From Nitrospirota bacterium (lineage in GTDB: Bacteria > Nitrospinota > Nitrospinia > Nitrospinales > Nitrospinaceae), in contig JAUVMD010000137.1 in NCBI GenBank assembly GCA_030600405.1, positions 1 to 5,022 on the forward strand: a stretch of DNA of 5,022 bases. Direction: 5' to 3'. Positions within the stretch are counted from its first letter, which is position 1. Every line of letters begins with the position of its first letter. This document shows, in pieces, positions 1-4,919 of the stretch. Below the pieces are notes generated by a model that was given only the letters and a program-made list of their open reading frames with translations, searched no databases and was not told the DNA's origin. The translations under genes and the position numbers were made by a program.

Positions 1-61
1 CAAGTTTTTCTTCAGGTTGCCCATAAAAGAATAAATATTTTTGAAATGAAATCATCACATT

Positions 62-1285
62 ATGGAAATATCAAAATCCAGCTCTCCCAAAATTAATTCA
101 GGCACCGTTTCCGTTCATGAAAAACAGTTGAGGATCATGAAACTGGAACTTTTGAAAAAGATAAGTTTTTTCAAATGCCTGCCGGTGGAAGTCCTGCAAA
201 ATATTATCGCGGAAAGCAAGAATATAACCTTAGGCGATCAAGAAATCCTGTTTGCCGAGGGAAGTGACAATTGTAATTTATATGTCATTTTATCCGGGAG
301 CATTTTGATCGCCAAGGGGCCGAATTACACCAAGTATGTGACTATCCTTTCCGAAGGAGAATGTTTGGGTGAAATTTCATTGATTGACAAAAGACCCCGT
401 TCCGCTTCGGCCGTCGCTTTGGGAGACACTCTGCTGGTGGAATTCACTGAGAATATGTTTCATAAATTCATTTTCCCCAACACCGAAGCTCTGCTGGAAA
501 TGATGAAAGTGTGCTCGATTCGGCTCCGTAATGACTTGGAACGAATGTCCAGCGAAATCCAGCAAGTGAGCACTTTTACCCATGATATGAGAAATTGCCT
601 GGTGCCTTTGGGGACCTCGGAAGTATATCTGGAGCAAGCCCTGGAATTTTTTTGTGGAACGAAGGAAAATCACAAAAAACGCACCGGCTGGGATAAGGTG
701 CAAAAAGGCTACAACAAAATGCTTTCGGTACGCAACAACATGATCACGATGATAGACCAGAGTCTCGCCACTGTTAGAAAAGTGCAAACAAAATATATTA
801 AAGAAGACTTTAACATTTTGGACCTGATCAATGAAACGGTGGATGAGATCAACTGCCACAAAGACCTCAAAGGAATACCCATTTATATCAAATCCGGGAC
901 CAGAGATGCCACGGTCCATATCAACTACCTGGATATCAAACGCGTTTTGCAGAATTTAATCCTCAACTCCGGTTACGCCTCTGCCAAGGGAGAGGCCATC
1001 AATATCTATATTAAAGATATCCATGACCTGATTGAAATCAGCGTGGAGGATCAAGGCACCGGCATACCGGAAGATATCAAATCCCTGCTCCTGAAGGAAA
1101 ATTATACCTCCAAACCAGATGGCAACGGATTCGGACTGATGTCCTGCGTGGAAATTATTGACGACCTCCATAGCGGAAAAATCGGGTTCGAATCCGAATT
1201 GGGGAAAGGCGCCACGTTTTATTTCACCCTGCCCGTGGTCGAGTCAAACGACACAGAACCCGCCCCTACAGCTGTTTCTTCCTAA
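62..1285 (+). CDS. Soluble histidine kinase with N-terminal cyclic-nucleotide-binding domain
   Basis: This 407-residue protein has no membrane segment and should be cytoplasmic. Residues about 35-150 form a cyclic-nucleotide-binding domain. Its phosphate-binding cassette is nearly canonical (LGEISLI, then PRSAS), with the ligand-contacting Glu104 and Arg113 both present, so cNMP binding is plausible. A helical linker (150-170) leads to an unusual H-box, HDMRN, with candidate phospho-acceptor His174. A HATPase_c domain follows at about 250-392: N-box around Asn298 and Asn302, G1 box DQGTG at 330-334, degenerate F-box YTSK at 348-351, and G2 box GNGFGL at 354-359. All ATP-binding motifs are present, so an active kinase is likely. 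An in-frame TGA at 47-49 makes ATG 62 the first possible ATG. No good Shine-Dalgarno precedes it; ATG 137 has GAGG only 3 nt upstream, too close to be convincing. The predicted role is autophosphorylation and transfer to a receiver, perhaps the one encoded 400 bases downstream. The family call is firm; ligand and partner are inferred. Confidence 0.92.
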   Translation: MEISKSSSPKINSGTVSVHEKQLRIMKLELLKKISFFKCLPVEVLQNIIAESKNITLGDQEILFAEGSDNCNLYVILSGSILIAKGPNYTKYVTILSEGECLGEISLIDKRPRSASAVALGDTLLVEFTENMFHKFIFPNTEALLEMMKVCSIRLRNDLERMSSEIQQVSTFTHDMRNCLVPLGTSEVYLEQALEFFCGTKENHKKRTGWDKVQKGYNKMLSVRNNMITMIDQSLATVRKVQTKYIKEDFNILDLINETVDEINCHKDLKGIPIYIKSGTRDATVHINYLDIKRVLQNLILNSGYASAKGEAINIYIKDIHDLIEISVEDQGTGIPEDIKSLLLKENYTSKPDGNGFGLMSCVEIIDDLHSGKIGFESELGKGATFYFTLPVVESNDTEPAPTAVSS

Positions 1286-1340
1286 AGTTCTTTAATTCCA
1301 TCAATCAACCCAACCTAAATCCTACTGGGGGCTCCAACTT

Positions 1341-1364
1341 GGCATGTTTGATGGCCTGTTTAAT
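1341..1364 (+). repeat. Two near-tandem 12-bp units
   Basis: GGCATGTTTGAT at 1341-1352 is followed directly by GGCCTGTTTAAT at 1353-1364, matching at 10 of 12 positions. The spacing is close to one helical turn, so it could be a pair of protein-binding half-sites. It lies just before the palindrome at 1368-1382. No function can be read from sequence alone, and two copies may be chance. Confidence 0.4.
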
Positions 1365-1367
1365 TTA

Positions 1368-1382
1368 TTACATTGAATGTAA
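1368..1382. promoter_or_regulatory. Perfect palindrome TTACATT-g-AATGTAA, possible operator
   Basis: Two 7-bp arms form a perfect inverted repeat around one central base. The loop is too small for a stable RNA hairpin, so a dimeric DNA-binding protein site is the more natural reading. It is about 165 bp upstream of the predicted -35 box of the response-regulator promoter. It does not match the CRP (TGTGA-N6-TCACA) or FNR (TTGAT-N4-ATCAA) consensus. AT-rich palindromes of this size can arise by chance. Confidence 0.3.
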
Positions 1383-1415
1383 ATCTTAACTTAAATTAAT
1401 CTTTTACTTACTTGC

Positions 1416-1425
1416 CCTAATTAGG
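1416..1425. repeat. Perfect 10-bp palindrome CCTAATTAGG
   Basis: This even-centred palindrome lies at the border between the AT-rich spacer and the more G+C-rich structured segment that begins near 1426. It could be an operator near the 5' end of a transcript from that segment, but no clear promoter hexamers frame it. Function unknown. Confidence 0.3.
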
Positions 1426-1441
1426 CCCTGGTTTATCGTTC

Positions 1442-1551
1442 TTCAGGCGTCGGAGGCTGTTCAACCCATGGCATGGGAACTCATAAAGTGTATGCCTTTA
1501 CGGGTAGCCTGAGCGCAATAGCTGTTTAAGGCTTGACTGCCATTAGCTATT
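1442..1551 (+). ncRNA. Candidate structured RNA: three-way junction plus long hairpin
   Basis: Several helices can form without overlap. AGGCT (1454-1458) pairs with AGCCT (1506-1510) and encloses two hairpins. The first is GTT-[CAA]-CCCAT closed by ATGGGAAC (1459-1480) with loop GGC. The second is TAAAG/CTTTA (1484-1500). A longer hairpin follows: AATAGCT (1517-1523) with AGCTATT (1545-1551), inside which GGC (1530-1532) pairs with GCC (1539-1541) around the loop TTGACT. An alternative outer helix TTCAGGC/GCCTGAG (1442-1448 with 1507-1513) competes with the AGGCT helix. The segment is richer in G+C than its flanks. It could be a small RNA, a 3' UTR element of the upstream kinase mRNA, or a regulatory DNA region with incidental pairing. 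I recognise no known RNA family, and no covariation can be judged from one sequence. Confidence 0.25.
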
Positions 1552-1561
1552 ACCGTAAATT
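1533..1561 (+). promoter_or_regulatory. Sigma70-type promoter for the response-regulator gene
   Basis: TTGACT (1533-1538; 5 of 6 consensus) is separated by exactly 17 bp from TAAATT (1556-1561; 4 of 6). Transcription would start near 1568-1570 and give a 5' leader of about 135 nt before the ATG at 1703. This is the best promoter match seen in the gap. The -35 hexamer lies at the centre of the 1517-1551 inverted repeat, so a protein bound to that dyad would block polymerase. Confidence 0.5.
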
Positions 1562-1590
1562 ACCTGACAAATAAGTGGCTTCATGGCAAA

Positions 1591-1621
1591 CCTTTGGAGG
1601 AGAAAGGATAGCTTTTTCCCC
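1591..1621 (+). promoter_or_regulatory. Leader element with two mutually exclusive hairpins around GGAGGAG
   Basis: Within the predicted leader, CCTTT (1591-1595) can pair with AAAGG (1603-1607), leaving GGAGGAG (1596-1602) in the loop. Alternatively GG-[A]-GGAGAAAG (1596-1606) can pair with CTTTTTCCCC (1612-1621) over about 10 bp with loop GATAG, which buries the same purines. Both folds cannot exist together. GGA in a hairpin loop is the typical recognition feature of CsrA/RsmA proteins, so post-transcriptional control is possible. No start codon stands at the right distance for GGAGGAG to be a ribosome binding site. Pairing is seen in the sequence; the regulatory role is inferred. Confidence 0.3.
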
Positions 1622-1689
1622 ACAGTTGCATTTTAAAGCTTGAAAAAAATATTAAATTATTTGTAAGTTTTCGAATTAAAACTCATTTT
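1622..1689 (+). other. AT-rich leader before the ribosome binding site
   Basis: This stretch, rich in A and T, should be largely unstructured in RNA and would keep the downstream ribosome binding site open. A poorer promoter-like pair, TTGCAT (1626-1631) and TATTAA (1650-1655), lies here with 18-bp spacing. It is weaker than the pair at 1533-1561, but I cannot exclude it as a second start. Confidence 0.4.
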
Positions 1690-1695
1690 GGAGGG
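1690..1695 (+). promoter_or_regulatory. Strong Shine-Dalgarno GGAGGG that fixes the start of the response regulator
   Basis: GGAGGG sits 7 nt before ATG 1703, which is ideal. The in-frame TTG at 1688 would lie over this site and has no ribosome binding site of its own, so ATG 1703 is preferred. It is the only strong ribosome binding site among the three genes. Confidence 0.85.
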
Positions 1696-1702
1696 AAATG
1701 GA

Positions 1703-2098
1703 ATGCCAAAAGGTAAAATAATGGTTGTTGATGATGAAGAGGATGTCCGTGAAACACTTAGATTGCAACTGGAGTCCGAAAATTATAATGTGATTGAGGC
1801 TGGAGATGGCGAAGAAGCTATTAAACTTCTAAGATCTGAAGATAACTTGACAAACTGCGGATTAATCCTTTGTGATATTAGAATGCCCAAAGTAAATGGT
1901 ATCGAATACGTTGATTATCTCAAGCAGCAAGCTCCTGGTATCCCTGTCGTGGTGATCACCGGATACCCGGATACAGATTTGGCCGTCGGTCTCATGAATA
2001 AAGGGGTGAAAGATTATTTAGTTAAACCCGTTGAAAGTGAAAAACTATTAAAAATCGTTAATAAATTGGTCGCTGAGGGCAGAGATACGGTTTTTTAA
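1703..2098 (+). CDS. Single-domain response regulator (CheY/Spo0F-like receiver)
   Basis: This 131-residue cytoplasmic protein is one receiver domain with no output domain. Every hallmark is present: acidic pair Asp10-Asp11 for Mg2+, phospho-acceptor Asp58 (in CDIRMP), switch Thr86 (VVVITG), aromatic switch Tyr105, and Lys108 in the VKP motif. Length is normal for a stand-alone receiver, and the protein ends about 20 residues after the Lys. ATG 1703 is chosen over the upstream in-frame TTG 1688 because it has a well-spaced GGAGGG. The gene appears to be its own transcription unit, with a promoter at 1533-1561 and a strong terminator 35 bases after the stop. It is flanked by a soluble kinase upstream and a convergent membrane kinase downstream. 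Without a DNA-binding domain it must act by protein contact or pass phosphate on in a phosphorelay. Both kinases are candidate donors, but specificity cannot be read here. Confidence 0.95.
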   Translation: MPKGKIMVVDDEEDVRETLRLQLESENYNVIEAGDGEEAIKLLRSEDNLTNCGLILCDIRMPKVNGIEYVDYLKQQAPGIPVVVITGYPDTDLAVGLMNKGVKDYLVKPVESEKLLKIVNKLVAEGRDTVF

Positions 2099-2132
2099 AG
2101 ACTGAACCAGCTAAGGTCTGATTATTATTCAT

Positions 2133-2161
2133 ACCCTGGTACGTTTGTACCAGGGTTTTTT
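2133..2161 (+). terminator. Strong intrinsic terminator of the response-regulator gene
   Basis: A perfect 10-bp stem, ACCCTGGTAC (2133-2142) with GTACCAGGGT (2147-2156), has loop GTTT and is followed by a T-run to 2161. It begins 35 bases after the stop codon. The T-run is only on the plus-strand side; read from the minus strand the hairpin is followed by a mixed AT sequence, so it should not efficiently stop the opposing kinase transcript. Confidence 0.93.
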
Positions 2162-2197
2162 ATTGGCTGGGAGTCTCCTTCATCATTCGGGCTCATC

Positions 2198-2217
2198 AAA
2201 ACACCAAATTATTTGGT
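2198..2217 (-). terminator. Weak candidate terminator for the membrane kinase
   Basis: On the minus strand ACCAAA-TAA-TTTGGT forms a 6-bp hairpin followed by GTTTTG, about 44 bases after the kinase stop. The stem is AT-rich and the T-run short and interrupted, so efficiency is doubtful. The same bases form a 7-bp perfect palindrome (2203-2217) and might instead bind a protein. Confidence 0.3.
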
Positions 2218-2260
2218 TCAAGATTACGAGAATTATCCCTCCTTGGAACGGAAGATGGAA

Positions 2261-4687
2261 TTACAGCGCTACCGGAAAGGTAACAATGAATTCAGAGCCC
2301 TTGCCCATCTCTGAGTTAACCTTAATACTGCCTTCATATCTTTCCAACAAGTGGTGAACAATATTCAAGCCTAAACCCGTACCTGAGCCCTGTTCTTTGG
2401 TGGTGAAGAAGGGATCAAAAATTTTTGAAAGATATTCTTGAGGAATTCCCGGACCGGTATCCTTGATCCGGACCTGAATAGCATTTTTGTTATGTGTTGA
2501 GGAGATGGTTATCGTTCCGCGACCCTCCATGGCTTGGATCGCATTTTGGACGATTTTAAAAAATAATTGCTGAATTTCATTTGGTTGAGCGTCAATAGGG
2601 GGGAGCTTACCGAAATTCTTTTCGAGGGTGATATCGTCTGAATAAGACCCCAAAAGCGCAATTTTCACAGCCGCTTCAATCTGCTCATTAATATCGGTCT
2701 TTGTTATAGGTTCTTGATCGCTCGAGTGGACGTATCCCGACATGCTTAAAATGACTGAGGCCATATGTTTAGACCGATCAAAAATTTTCTTAGCATAGGA
2801 CTGATCTTTTGAGGGATTTCTTTTTTTAATAATGGCCTCGCTGAAGCCCATTATAGATTGCAGTGGATTATTCATTTCATGGGCAATACCTGCTACAAGG
2901 GTGCCTAATCCCGAAAGTTTATCCGACCGGGTCAATTGGTCGAGAAGCTGCTTTTCCTCCGAGACATCTTTCAAAATTAAACCAATTCGGCGCTCCGACC
3001 CCACTTTGATAACCACATCAAAAAATTTATAGGCAAAGGTCCTATTATTCAGAGTCACCGTGGACGAATGCTCCGAGGTTGAAACAGAAGACTTCGGGGC
3101 CAAGGGGTCCTGGATTACATCATCTTTTTCTTGTGCCGCAGTTAGCGGAATTTTATGAGGGTGAGATTTTCCTCGGTTGTTTGAGTACTCCACAAGGTGC
3201 CTTGCCAAAGAATCCCACGTTTTCTTGGGTTCCAGGGGAAGCTCCTGAAGGGTTTTTCCCAGCCACTTTTTTGAAGAACGTTCGAGGAGGCTCTCCGAAG
3301 CAGAATTTGCATACTCAATATTTAGGTTCTGATTAAAAATAAAAATAGCTTCGGGCATACTCCTTAAAATGCTTTCCGAATATTCTTTCAAATAAAGGAT
3401 TTCCCGTGTCTTTTCCTCAACCTTTTGCTCCAACCCGGTGAAAGTCTGCCGAAGCAGAATTTGCATATTATTGACTTCATGGGCCAGGACCTCAATTTCG
3501 TCTCCGGTTTTGATATTTAATGGTTCTACTTGTTCCCCTCGGCCGATTGACCCGGCTGCCTTTTGTAATAACCGGATAGGTTGAACAATTTTCTGGGAAG
3601 CTAAGGAACTGGCGACAGCAATGAACAAAATGGATACTAAACCGACTATAGCAATCCACAAGAACAATTCTCGCGTGAGAGCAAACACTTCCTTTGGGGA
3701 CTGCCACGCAAACGTATACCAACTATTTCCGTTCGAGGAAGCCGTGATTTTACTGGTCTCCAGCAACGGAGAATAACCTATGATGGTAGCCTCCTTGTTT
3801 CCGTGACCATCTCCCAAAGTTTTCGCCCAAGAAGATTCCGGACCTGTAACGCTTTGCACTAGGTTAGGATCTTGTAATTGGTGGCCGGTCGGCAGGATGG
3901 GGCAAACTAGGACTTTACCTTTGGAATCGATCAACATGACATGACCGGTATCACCGAACTCGATGGGTTCGATAAAAGGCAAAAGAAACTCTTTCGCCGA
4001 ATACAAACGGTGAAGGACGCCGATATGCTTTTGGTTTTGGTCCACAACGGGAACAGCCATTTCAATGAAATAGGTTTGCGTTTTTGGATCCAGGAAAAGA
4101 TCGCCAATATACTTTCCCTTTTTCTCATTCATAATGGCTTTCCATGAACTTCGGTCGGCTTTATAAAAAGAGGGGTGATCATTGGTGCTGGCGATCAGAA
4201 TGCCCCGGGCGTCGGTGATAAAAAAAGCCTTAGTGGCTGCGGCCCGGTTCGTATCGCGGCCCAGGAAACTAATCAGAGTGCGGGATGCCCCACGGTTGAT
4301 CAGTGAATCGGGGTTCCTTCCGCCCTCATCCCAAAGCCGCGATTGCTCGCTAATGAACGTACTTAGTTTCGATGGCAAGATTTGGTCTATAAAGTTATTT
4401 TGGGCTTGAGTTGAAAGGATCAGTGTAGGGTGCCGGGTCAAATGATTGATCTTGCGAAATTCTTCCCGAATTATGAGATCTATGGTGGAGGACGCCGCCA
4501 AAGCCAGCGCTTTAAAACTGGAACCAGTAGTCTGCATAAGAGATTGGTTCCCCTGCTTATAAGATATGGCCATTGCCAACACTAGAGGAACAACACCCAC
4601 CCCGATCACTATACCCACCAATTTCCTTTTTAAACTTGATTTTGGGTGTTGTACCTTTGAAGCGGTGGTTTTGGGTTGGCTAATCAT
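2261..4687 (-). CDS. Membrane sensor histidine kinase: dCache-like, HAMP, PAS, HisKA, HATPase
   Basis: This 808-residue inner-membrane protein has TM1 at about 23-41 after a basic N-terminus and TM2 at about 342-364. The roughly 300-residue loop between them looks like a double Cache ligand-binding domain: FFITDARGILIAS (155-167), FIEMAVPV (207-214) and HVMLIDSKGKVL (249-260) are typical sheet strands. HAMP follows at about 362-415 (Pro370, GDEIEVLAHEVNNM), then a coiled coil (415-435). A PAS domain covers about 436-577 and is interrupted by a polar, Ser-rich insert at about 500-545. HisKA has AHEMNNP with phospho-acceptor His603. HATPase_c has Asn715, G1 DTGPG (743-747), F-box FDPFFTTK (757-764) and G2 GSGTGLGL (767-774). 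All catalytic motifs are intact. ATG 4687 is chosen because the next Met (39) lies inside TM1; no Shine-Dalgarno is evident. The gene is convergent with the response regulator, a plausible partner. The ligand is unknown. Confidence 0.95.
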   Translation of the reverse strand: MISQPKTTASKVQHPKSSLKRKLVGIVIGVGVVPLVLAMAISYKQGNQSLMQTTGSSFKALALAASSTIDLIIREEFRKINHLTRHPTLILSTQAQNNFIDQILPSKLSTFISEQSRLWDEGGRNPDSLINRGASRTLISFLGRDTNRAAATKAFFITDARGILIASTNDHPSFYKADRSSWKAIMNEKKGKYIGDLFLDPKTQTYFIEMAVPVVDQNQKHIGVLHRLYSAKEFLLPFIEPIEFGDTGHVMLIDSKGKVLVCPILPTGHQLQDPNLVQSVTGPESSWAKTLGDGHGNKEATIIGYSPLLETSKITASSNGNSWYTFAWQSPKEVFALTRELFLWIAIVGLVSILFIAVASSLASQKIVQPIRLLQKAAGSIGRGEQVEPLNIKTGDEIEVLAHEVNNMQILLRQTFTGLEQKVEEKTREILYLKEYSESILRSMPEAIFIFNQNLNIEYANSASESLLERSSKKWLGKTLQELPLEPKKTWDSLARHLVEYSNNRGKSHPHKIPLTAAQEKDDVIQDPLAPKSSVSTSEHSSTVTLNNRTFAYKFFDVVIKVGSERRIGLILKDVSEEKQLLDQLTRSDKLSGLGTLVAGIAHEMNNPLQSIMGFSEAIIKKRNPSKDQSYAKKIFDRSKHMASVILSMSGYVHSSDQEPITKTDINEQIEAAVKIALLGSYSDDITLEKNFGKLPPIDAQPNEIQQLFFKIVQNAIQAMEGRGTITISSTHNKNAIQVRIKDTGPGIPQEYLSKIFDPFFTTKEQGSGTGLGLNIVHHLLERYEGSIKVNSEMGKGSEFIVTFPVAL
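3295..3313 (-). repeat. 19-bp exact direct repeat, copy A, inside the kinase gene
   Basis: CCGAAGCAGAATTTGCATA on the plus strand is identical to 3449-3467. On the coding strand this copy is read from codon position 1 and encodes YANSAS plus the first base of Glu465 (residues 459-464), a conserved-looking PAS segment. The flanks on both sides differ from copy B. Confidence 0.9.
3449..3467 (-). repeat. 19-bp exact direct repeat, copy B, inside the kinase gene
   Basis: This is identical to 3295-3313 and lies 154 bp away in the same orientation. It is read in a different frame, encoding MQILLR (residues 408-413) at the HAMP to coiled-coil junction. Because the frames differ, the identity cannot come from duplicated protein sequence or selection on a shared peptide. 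Confidence 0.9.
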
Positions 4688-4707
4688 TATATAAAAATAG
4701 ACCCATT

Positions 4708-4808
4708 TCTCATGATTGATCTATTCGACCTAATATCCTGGAAAGTTTAATTTGAATTCACCTAGGGCCGAATATTATCCACTCTTTTAATACATAAAGA
4801 TCATGAGA
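4708..4808. repeat. 9-bp inverted repeat TCTCATGAT ... ATCATGAGA
   Basis: TCTCATGAT (4708-4716) and ATCATGAGA (4800-4808) are exact reverse complements 83 bp apart. In a kinase leader transcript they could close a long stem-loop just before the start codon; as DNA they could be paired operator sites, each containing TCATGA. Nine bases over this distance may be chance. Confidence 0.35.
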
Positions 4809-4889
4809 TCAGCCTATACCTCGATCAGAAGGATCATAAATAATTCCTGGAAGTCGTATAAAACTTGTTGGTCTATTCGGATGAAACGT

Positions 4890-4919
4890 ATTATACGCCT
4901 CATTCTTCCCATATTTCAT
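4890..4919 (-). promoter_or_regulatory. Candidate sigma70 promoter for the membrane kinase
   Basis: On the minus strand, ATGAAA (4914-4919; 4 of 6 to TTGACA) lies 18 bp before a perfect TATAAT (4890-4895). Transcription would begin near 4883 and leave a leader of almost 200 nt before the ATG. The -10 box sits within the palindrome CGTAT-T-ATACG (4887-4897), which could serve as an operator. The perfect -10 is the main support; the -35 is modest. Confidence 0.35.

Larger units (their letters stand above)
1286..1430. other. AT-rich intergenic stretch without gene or clear terminator
   Basis: This is the spacer after the soluble kinase gene. I see no convincing stem plus T-tract, so transcripts of that gene may run on into the structured segment downstream. 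It carries a near-tandem repeat and two palindromes, listed separately. No open frame with a start and ribosome binding site is visible on either strand. Confidence 0.6.

Noticed and set aside
137..139. Alternative ATG start (Met26) of the soluble kinase
   Set aside because: The GAGG before it is only 3 nt away, too close for good initiation. ATG 62 is kept, though without its own clear site, so the start remains somewhat uncertain.
377..919. Long minus-strand open frame opposite the soluble kinase gene
   Set aside because: The predicted protein has no recognisable domain, and it lies fully antisense to a gene with clear cNMP-binding and kinase motifs; it is a shadow of that gene.
1368..1382. 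Palindrome as a CRP or FNR site linked to the cNMP theme
   Set aside because: Neither the half-site sequence nor the spacing fits those consensus sites.
1454..1475. GTTCAA reminiscent of a tRNA T-loop
   Set aside because: The bases on each side do not form a 5-bp T-stem and there is no acceptor stem or anticodon arm.
1596..1602. GGAGGAG as a ribosome binding site for a small peptide
   Set aside because: No ATG, GTG or TTG follows at 5-12 nt; the nearest TTG (1626) is too far away and its frame closes after five codons.
1585..1612. GGCAAACC resembling the start of a c-di-GMP-I (GEMM) riboswitch
   Set aside because: The diagnostic GGGACGCAAAGCC half and the tetraloop-receptor hairpin are absent; the match is limited to a few bases.
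1688..1702. In-frame TTG start adding five residues to the response regulator
   Set aside because: It overlaps the GGAGGG that serves ATG 1703 and has no ribosome binding site of its own; receivers normally begin a few residues before the first strand, as ATG 1703 gives.
4865..4894. Plus-strand promoter TTGTTG-N18-TATTAT
   Set aside because: The -35 box matches only 3 of 6 positions and no gene follows on the plus strand before the window ends.
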